64,000 bases of DNA from Metabacillus crassostreae (lineage in GTDB: Bacteria > Bacillota > Bacilli > Bacillales > Bacillaceae): assembly GCF_016908395.1 (NCBI RefSeq), contig NZ_JAFBDU010000002.1, forward strand, positions 620,001-684,000, in the 5' to 3' direction. Below are positions 59,669-64,000 of the stretch, piece after piece. Below the pieces are notes generated by a model. That model searched no databases and was not told the origin of the DNA. It saw only the letters and a list, made by a program, of their open reading frames with translations. The first letter of the stretch is position 1; each line of letters begins with the position of its first letter. The position numbers and the translations under genes were made by a program.

Positions 59669-60781
59669 ATGGCAGAGATTCAATTAAACAATATTTATAA
59701 AATTTATGATAATAAAGTAACAGCAGTAGAGGATTTCAACCTTCACATTCAAGATAAAGAATTTATCGTATTCGTTGGTCCATCTGGTTGTGGTAAATCA
59801 ACTACACTTCGTATGGTTGCAGGATTAGAAGAAATTTCTAAAGGAGATTTCTTCATCGATGGAAAACGTATGAATGATGTTGCACCAAAAGATCGTGATA
59901 TCGCAATGGTATTCCAAAACTACGCTTTATATCCACATATGAATGTTTATGACAATATGGCATTTGGATTAAAGCTTCGTAAATTACCTAAAGACGAGAT
60001 TGAGCGTCGTGTAACAGAAGCAGCAAAAATCCTTGGTCTTGAGCAATATTTACAACGTAAACCAAAAGCTCTATCTGGTGGACAACGTCAACGTGTTGCA
60101 CTTGGTCGTGCAATCGTTCGTGATGCAAAAGTATTCTTAATGGATGAGCCTTTATCTAACCTTGATGCTAAGCTTCGTGTAGCGATGCGTGCTGAAATCA
60201 CGAAACTACACCAACGTTTACAAACAACTACAATTTATGTAACACATGACCAAACAGAAGCAATGACAATGGCTACACGCCTTGTTGTATTAAAAGATGG
60301 TGTAATTCAACAAGTTGGTTCACCTAAAGAAGTTTATGACAAGCCTGAAAACTCATTCGTTGGTGGATTCATCGGATCACCTGCAATGAACTTCTTCAAA
60401 GGTACACTTGGAGATGGTAAATTCACAATGGGATCTACAATTGTAGATGTTCCAGAAGGTAAAATGAAATATCTTCGTGAGCAAGGATATGTAAACAAAG
60501 AAATCCTTATGGGAGTTCGTCCAGAAGAAATTCATGATGAGCCAGTATTCATTGACTCTTCTCAAGGATCAAAAATCACAGCGAAAATTGAAGTAGCTGA
60601 ATTAATGGGTGCTGAAACAATGCTTTACTCTGAAATCGATGGGCAAACTTTCGTAGCACGTGTTGACTCTCGTACAGATGTTAAACCTGGTCAAGAGCTA
60701 GAACTAGCTTTAGATATGAATAAAGCTCACTTCTTCGATATTGAATCAGATTTAAGAATTCGTCCAGCTGGAGAAAAATAA
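59669..60781 (+). CDS. msmX: Multi-sugar importer ATPase MsmX
   Basis: A 370-residue CUT1-type ATPase: Walker A GPSGCGKST at 37-45, Q-loop VFQNYALYPH, signature LSGGQRQRVALGRA from 135, Walker B VFLMDEPLSNLDAKLR at 155-170, and switch His in YVTHDQTEAMTMA. The C-terminal regulatory OB folds (about 240-370) include MGVRPEEIHD. MsmX serves several sugar importers that lack their own ATPase; the importer at 8.4-12.2 kb is an obvious client. RBS AAGGAGGAATAGAAA. Codon use (CGT, TTC, GGT) suggests high expression. Confidence 0.95.
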   Translation: MAEIQLNNIYKIYDNKVTAVEDFNLHIQDKEFIVFVGPSGCGKSTTLRMVAGLEEISKGDFFIDGKRMNDVAPKDRDIAMVFQNYALYPHMNVYDNMAFGLKLRKLPKDEIERRVTEAAKILGLEQYLQRKPKALSGGQRQRVALGRAIVRDAKVFLMDEPLSNLDAKLRVAMRAEITKLHQRLQTTTIYVTHDQTEAMTMATRLVVLKDGVIQQVGSPKEVYDKPENSFVGGFIGSPAMNFFKGTLGDGKFTMGSTIVDVPEGKMKYLREQGYVNKEILMGVRPEEIHDEPVFIDSSQGSKITAKIEVAELMGAETMLYSEIDGQTFVARVDSRTDVKPGQELELALDMNKAHFFDIESDLRIRPAGEK

Positions 60782-60791
60782 TTAGATAAAC

Positions 60792-60826
60792 AAAAGCCAT
60801 GCTCTACTTGAACATGGCTTTTTTCT
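60792..60826 (+). terminator. Terminator of msmX
   Basis: AAAAGCCATG at 60792-60801 pairs with CATGGCTTTT at 60813-60822, followed by TT. Confidence 0.88.
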
Positions 60827-60830
60827 TGGT

Positions 60831-61073
60831 TTATTCACCTATAGATTTAGTTTCTTGATGCTGACAACCAAGACAATAAAAGTAATGGATACACTCGTGA
60901 TTTTCTAAAGACTTTTCATAACCATCAAATAATTTCATTATATCTATATCCATATATGCACTATAATCATCAAAATAATCTATAACCTTTCCTTGATCTT
61001 CCATTAAACTTTGACAATTAGGACATTGAAATGACTTCGTCTCAAATCCATTACATAAAGGACATAACCCCAT
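60831..61073 (-). CDS. Small zinc-ribbon protein
   Basis: An 80-residue protein with cysteine pairs C4/C7 and C17/C20 near the N-terminus and C61, H63, C67 and C70 near the C-terminus, so two metal sites are likely. The middle is acidic with DYFDDYSAYMDIDIM. RBS GGAGATGAAAGG. Converges on msmX. No family name recognised; the function is unknown. Confidence 0.7.
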   Translation of the reverse strand: MGLCPLCNGFETKSFQCPNCQSLMEDQGKVIDYFDDYSAYMDIDIMKLFDGYEKSLENHECIHYFYCLGCQHQETKSIGE

Positions 61074-61397
61074 CCTTTCATCTCCTTTAACTCTAACTCT
61101 TCATACAATTAGATTCTCTCAATATTGGCTCAATTATGTAATGTTCAAAAGCTGATGCATTAGTAACCTCTGTTAATACTTTTATTTAGAATAAAAATAT
61201 TAATGTCACTCTACTGCTCCATTCCACTATACTGAATTCACATCAATAAATTATCTTTAATAAATCTACGTTACTCAAGCTTTTTTATTTAGTTCAAATT
61301 GATAAGAATTAAAGCCTTTCATTACTGTGGTTACAACATCGGAGATATAATGAGATTCTTTATTTTTTTATATGAGAAAAATTTACCAAAAGAAATG

Positions 61398-61427
61398 TGT
61401 ATATAAATTAAAAAATCATCCATAATA
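61398..61427 (+). promoter_or_regulatory. Candidate sigma-G promoter of the sspB-like gene
   Basis: TGTATA at 61398-61403 and CATAATA at 61421-61427, with a 17-base spacer, match the forespore sigma-G consensus (TGAATA / CATACTA). It implies a start near 61435 and an unusually long leader of about 150 bases. Confidence 0.65.
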
Positions 61428-61479
61428 CTTAGTAACAACAAAGCAACACACATTATTAACTAAAAGCAAATTAACTCGA

Positions 61480-61550
61480 TGGGTTACGCTGAGTTAGGCG
61501 GTGAAGGACAACACTTCATAAGTTTGGTGCAAATCCAACTAACCCAACCA
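61480..61550 (+). ncRNA. tRNA-like cloverleaf with CCA end in the sspB-like leader
   Basis: Acceptor-like stem TGGGTTA (61480-61486) pairs perfectly with TAACCCA (61540-61546), followed by A and CCA (61547-61550). Inside are three hairpins: CGCT/GGCG (487-490/497-500, 6-base loop), GTGAAG/CTTCAT (501-506/514-519, 7-base loop GACAACA), and TTGG/CCAA (524-527/535-538, 7-base loop TGCAAAT). Size and arm order are those of a tRNA. U8, the D-loop GG, U33 and the TTC of the T loop are absent, so it is not an ordinary tRNA. It could be a tRNA mimic, a decayed tRNA or a leader structure. Confidence 0.45.
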
Positions 61551-61582
61551 TTAAAAAACTATTATGAGGAGATGAATGACAG

Positions 61583-61804
61583 ATGGCACAAAACAGTTCA
61601 AACAACAGCAATTCGTCTAACCAACTAGTAGTACCAGGAGCTTCTCAAGCAATTGATCAAATGAAATATGAGATCGCTTCTGAATTCGGCGTTAACCTTG
61701 GTGGAGAAACTACTTCTAGAGCTAACGGTTCTGTAGGTGGAGAAATCACTAAGCGTTTAGTATCAATGGCTCAACAATCTATGAGCGGTTATACTCAACA
61801 ATAA
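61583..61804 (+). CDS. sspB: Alpha/beta-type small acid-soluble spore protein
   Basis: A 73-residue SASP with an N-terminal Ser/Asn tract, then the two conserved DNA-binding blocks: [23 protein letters not shown], which contains the GPR protease site (E-I/A-S), and [17 protein letters not shown]. It coats spore DNA in the forespore. The ATG at 61583 has GAGGAG with a long 11-base spacing. The name sspB follows its position next to yheG; several near-identical paralogues exist in such genomes. Confidence 0.92.
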   Translation: MAQNSSNNSNSSNQLVVPGASQAIDQMKYEIASEFGVNLGGETTSRANGSVGGEITKRLVSMAQQSMSGYTQQ

Positions 61805-61823
61805 CAATTAAATATATTTGGCT

Positions 61824-61858
61824 AAGAGGCTGGCACTTTGTGTCAGCCTCTTCTTTTT
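61824..61858 (+). terminator. Terminator of the sspB-like gene
   Basis: AAGAGGCTG at 61824-61832 pairs with CAGCCTCTT at 61844-61852, followed by CTTTTTG. Confidence 0.85.
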
Positions 61859-61986
61859 GTGGATTTTTTCACGGTAATAAGTATCAAACAAGTTGTGAAA
61901 ACCATATAGTATAAAAACATCCATTCTTCCTTTTTAACTATCGATATTCGATCAACTAGGAAATCATAAAAAAGGAGCGGATAATT

Positions 61987-62109
61987 ATGCTCGACTCTGT
62001 AGATTGGAAGCAAGTTGCTTTTGTTGGATATACTTTATTTCATGAATATGTTGTTTATATACGATTTCCCCAGGTTTATTACTGGGAAGAAGCTAAAAAG
62101 AAGCTATAA
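61987..62109 (+). CDS. Small ORF, 40 residues
   Basis: ATG behind AAAAAGGAGCGGATAATT opens a 40-codon frame, MLDSVDWKQVAFVGYTLF at the start and VYYWEEAKKKL at the end. The ribosome binding site and a following hairpin (GCTGACA/TGTCGGT, about 62123-62143, then a T run) support expression. Rich in aromatic residues. No family recognised. Confidence 0.6.
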   Translation: MLDSVDWKQVAFVGYTLFHEYVVYIRFPQVYYWEEAKKKL

Positions 62110-62279
62110 TTTAATTTTAAGGGCTGACAGTTTTTATGTCGGTCTCTTTTTTATTAACCCCATATTAAGATGCCTATAATTTTTATGACCATACAAATAT
62201 TTTTTATTTTTCTCTAAATAAAGTATGATCTTAATAAGAAGTTTTTTCTGACACATAAATTGGTTTAGAGGTGAAATAA

Positions 62280-62900
62280 ATGAAAGTTGCATTATTAGGG
62301 GCTACAGGTCGGGTAGGTAATGAAATTTTATCTTTTCTTTTAAATGATAAATATGAGGTTTCAACTTTAACTCGTTCACCAGAAAAAATACATACTTCTT
62401 CTCCATTTCTATCTGTAATAAAAGGAGATGCAAAAAATTACGAAGATATCCAAAATGTTATCGATGGTAGCGATCTTGTAATTAGTGCTTTAAACACTGA
62501 CGGCAGTGATACTCTTTCAATCGCTACCCCACATCTTATAAAAGCGATGGAGAAAAAAGGTCACAATCGCATCATTACGATTGGAACAGCTGGGATTTTA
62601 CAGTCACGAATAGAACCAGAAGTCTTTCGATTTCAATCAAGTGAATCCCGCAGAAAAACAACTAGAGCAGCCGAACAGCATTTAACAGCATTTCAGCAGC
62701 TCAATGCCAGCTCACTAAATTGGACAATCGTCTGCCCAACATATCTACCAGATGGTAAATTAACAAAAAGATATCGCTATGAAGCTGATTTCCTACCTGA
62801 AGCTGGAAGCGAAATCTCAGTACAAGATACTGCGCATTTTGCATTTAAACAAATAGAAAATCAGGAGTTTGTAAAAAAGCGAGTAGGTATTTGTTATTGA
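62280..62900 (+). CDS. yheG: NAD(P)-binding Rossmann protein YheG
   Basis: A 206-residue atypical short-chain dehydrogenase. N-terminal GATGRVG (about 7-13) binds NAD(P), then TLTRSPEKI, VIKGDAKN, VISALNTDG and the SLNWTIVCPTYL segment of the NmrA/YwnB-like group. The length equals that of B. subtilis YheG, which is also next to sspB. RBS TAGAGGTGAAATAA. The substrate is unknown. Confidence 0.83.
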   Translation: MKVALLGATGRVGNEILSFLLNDKYEVSTLTRSPEKIHTSSPFLSVIKGDAKNYEDIQNVIDGSDLVISALNTDGSDTLSIATPHLIKAMEKKGHNRIITIGTAGILQSRIEPEVFRFQSSESRRKTTRAAEQHLTAFQQLNASSLNWTIVCPTYLPDGKLTKRYRYEADFLPEAGSEISVQDTAHFAFKQIENQEFVKKRVGICY

Positions 62901-63011
62901 TTTTTGAGCAATCTTTCGCATGATTGAAGTCCTTTTCTCTCGTTTATTTATTTACTAGAGCTCATTATTTGCTCGATGTTGCCCTTTACATACATTCATC
63001 CACTGGCTTAT

Positions 63012-63260
63012 GTCATAGAGCTCATAAAGGACATAAGCGAGAGGTAAGCCTGAGTATATGGTTGTCATAAAGCTGATGAAGGACATGAGCGAGAGGTAAG
63101 CCTGAGTATATGGTTGTCATAAAGCCGATGAAGGACATGAGCGAGAGGTAAGCTCGAGGAAATGGTCGTCATAGAGCTGATGAAGGACTTGACTGGTAAG
63201 CCCGATGAAATGGTCGTCATAGAGCTGATGAAGGACATGAGTACCAATTTTATTAAAAGT
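63012..63260 (+). repeat. 52-bp tandem repeat, family C
   Basis: Units start with GGACATRAGCGAGAGGTAAG at 63029, 63081 and 63133 (52-bp period), then a shorter 48-bp unit at 63185 (GGACTTGACTGG), and a final GGACATGAGTACC. Each unit ends with GTCATARAGCYGATGAA. The first two units differ at only two bases. The right flank ATGAGTACC-ATTTTATTAAA is shared with the single-unit locus at 42339-42495. Confidence 0.85.
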
Positions 63261-63434
63261 TATTTTTGTACATTCATAAATAATCAAAATTGGACATCGT
63301 TAGCTTGGCATTTACACTTAGGTCTTCATCCACTCAATGATGACCTTTCACTCACCTATTCGCCTTACTTATAGCGACTCAAAAAAGATAACTTCACATT
63401 TTAAATATGATTTCCCACCATTAATAGCTTAAAA

Positions 63435-63471
63435 AAAGAGGTGAAATCCTAGTTGGATTTCACCTCTTTCT
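63435..63471 (-). terminator. Terminator of the ybjQ-type gene
   Basis: AAAGAGGTGAAATCC at 63435-63449 pairs perfectly with GGATTTCACCTCTTT at 63455-63469 around TAGTT, with a seven-A run on the left giving the U tract for the minus strand. Confidence 0.85.
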
Positions 63472-63499
63472 TCAACATACATCTCAACAATCACATCGA

Positions 63500-63823
63500 T
63501 CATTCTTCTATTGTAACAGCTGTACCATAAGCAATTATTTCTGATGCATTTTGCATAACAGCAGACGATTCTAATCTCATACAAACAATTGCATTTGCAC
63601 CTTTTGCCTTTGCATCATCAACCATTCGACCAATTGCTTTTTGTCTAGCTTCTTCCATCATTTCTGTGTATTCCTTTAATTCTCCACCGACAATGGTTTT
63701 TAACCCAGCCATTATATCTTTACCTATATGTTTTGATTGAACTGTGCTTCCTCTAACAAACCCCTTATATTCTTTTGTTACTTTACCTGGTACTGTTTCA
63801 GTAGTTACGATAATCACTTTCAT
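63500..63823 (-). CDS. YbjQ/UPF0145 family protein
   Basis: A 107-residue protein with VTTETVPGKVTKEYKGFVRG, GELKEYTEMMEEARQKAIGRM and DAKAKGANAIVCMRLESS, the standard UPF0145 blocks. It forms a pentameric, heavy-metal-binding-like fold in relatives; the function is unknown. The ATG at 63823 follows AAAAGGAGG; the open frame continues upstream but that is the end of the next gene. Confidence 0.88.
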   Translation of the reverse strand: MKVIIVTTETVPGKVTKEYKGFVRGSTVQSKHIGKDIMAGLKTIVGGELKEYTEMMEEARQKAIGRMVDDAKAKGANAIVCMRLESSAVMQNASEIIAYGTAVTIEE

Positions 63824-64000
63824 CATCCTCCTTTTTTTCATCCAGCCTAAGCTTAATAAATGCAACAAGTAAGACAGCCAATGATAGGAAATAAACAAGA
63901 AACAATCCAATTGCAATAGTTATATTAATAAACAAAAATATAATGCCAATAATCTGGGTGAAGACTGCAGTAATCATACTTATGTATTTTACTTTTTCCA
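63798..64000 (-). CDS. Small membrane protein (partial, runs off right edge)
   Basis: At least 66 residues read in from the right edge: EKVKYISMITAVFTQ, then hydrophobic helices (IIGIIFLFINITIAIGLFL and VYFLSLAVLLVAFI) and a charged tail (KLRLDEKKEDDESDYRNY). It overlaps the start of the ybjQ-type gene by 26 bases, so the two are coupled and this is probably its membrane partner. The start is outside the window unless the internal ATG is used. Confidence 0.6.
   Translation of the reverse strand, partial: EKVKYISMITAVFTQIIGIIFLFINITIAIGLFLVYFLSLAVLLVAFIKLRLDEKKEDDESDYRNY

Larger units (their letters stand above)
61074..61582. other. Gap of 509 bases carrying the sspB-like promoter and structured leader
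   Basis: The first ~320 bases are AT-rich with nothing I can identify. Then come a sigma-G-like promoter (61398-61427) and a ~150-base leader containing a tRNA-shaped fold (61480-61550) before the small acid-soluble protein gene. Confidence 0.7.
62901..63499. other. Gap of 599 bases with a 52-bp tandem array
   Basis: It contains the family C tandem repeat (63012-63260), ~170 bases of AT-rich sequence, and the ybjQ terminator (63435-63470). A frame of about 60 codons across the repeats exists on each strand but is repeat-driven and has no ribosome binding site. Confidence 0.65.

Noticed and set aside
61500-61550. Cobalamin riboswitch suggested by GGTGCAAATCC
   Set aside because: The remaining conserved blocks of the aptamer are absent and the gene is a SASP. 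The match is short and is explained by the T-arm-like hairpin.
61480-61550. Ordinary functional tRNA gene
   Set aside because: It lacks U8, the D-loop GG, U33 and the TTC loop sequence, although shape and CCA fit. It is therefore reported only as tRNA-like.
63065-63374. Protein genes across the 52-bp repeats
   Set aside because: Frames on both strands arise from the repeat units (recurring MTTISS or VVIELMKD blocks) and have no ribosome binding site.

Overview
This window is chromosomal DNA from a low-GC, spore-forming Bacillaceae species. The evidence is AT-rich sequence, strong GGAGG-type ribosome binding sites, frequent TTG/GTG starts, and spore genes (a small acid-soluble protein, YheC/YheD proteins, YjcZ-type microproteins, YhaL). 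Gene order follows the B. subtilis pbpF-hmoB ... yhaA-ecsCBA-hit-serC-trpP-yhaH-scoC-yhaI-yhaJ-prsA-yhaL-yhaM-yhaN-yhaO-yhaP-yhaQ-yhaR-hemZ-yhaX-yheA-yheB-yheCD-yheE-sspB-yheG segment, read in reverse. Gene names here come from protein similarity plus this order, recalled without a database search.

Layout. 1-1.6 kb: pbpF (cut by the left edge) diverging from hmoB. 2.4-13.4 kb: an accessory minus-strand carbohydrate cluster with a GH16 beta-glucanase-like protein, two aldo/keto reductases, a YesM/YesN-type two-component system, and an LplABC-type importer (lipoprotein plus two permeases) that has no ATPase. 13.5-18.9 kb: a DUF3231-like protein, a GntR-regulated ABC module, a lipoprotein and a PAP2 phosphatase. 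19-23 kb: yhaA and ecsABC. 23.2-23.9 kb: a 250-bp tandem array of an ATGAGGTGT motif ending in an orphan terminator. 24-33 kb: hit, serC, trpP with a TRAP site, yhaH with a sigma-B-like promoter, scoC, yhaI, yhaJ, four tandem YjcZ-like microproteins and prsA. 33-44 kb: the nuclease genes yhaM/N/O, the ABC exporter yhaQP, yhaR and hemZ. 44-50 kb: an orphan STAS protein, a CDP-diglyceride-synthase-like protein, a YiiX-like hydrolase, yhaX, yheA and yheB. 50.4-55.8 kb: four overlapping or adjacent YheD/YheC ATP-grasp genes plus yheE. 55.9-58.2 kb: a methyltransferase/FAD-monooxygenase pair. 58.6-60.8 kb: a PucR-type regulator and msmX, the shared sugar-importer ATPase that could energise the importer at 8.4-12.2 kb. 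61-64 kb: an sspB-like gene with a tRNA-shaped leader, yheG, a 52-bp tandem repeat and a ybjQ-type gene.

The gaps carry four families of short dispersed repeats (A-D), mostly at gene 3' ends. The signals least explained by known features are the ATGAGGTGT array (23.2-23.9 kb), the cloverleaf ending in CCA in the sspB-like leader (61,480-61,550), the YheD/YheC array, and the four-copy YjcZ array with a shared upstream box.
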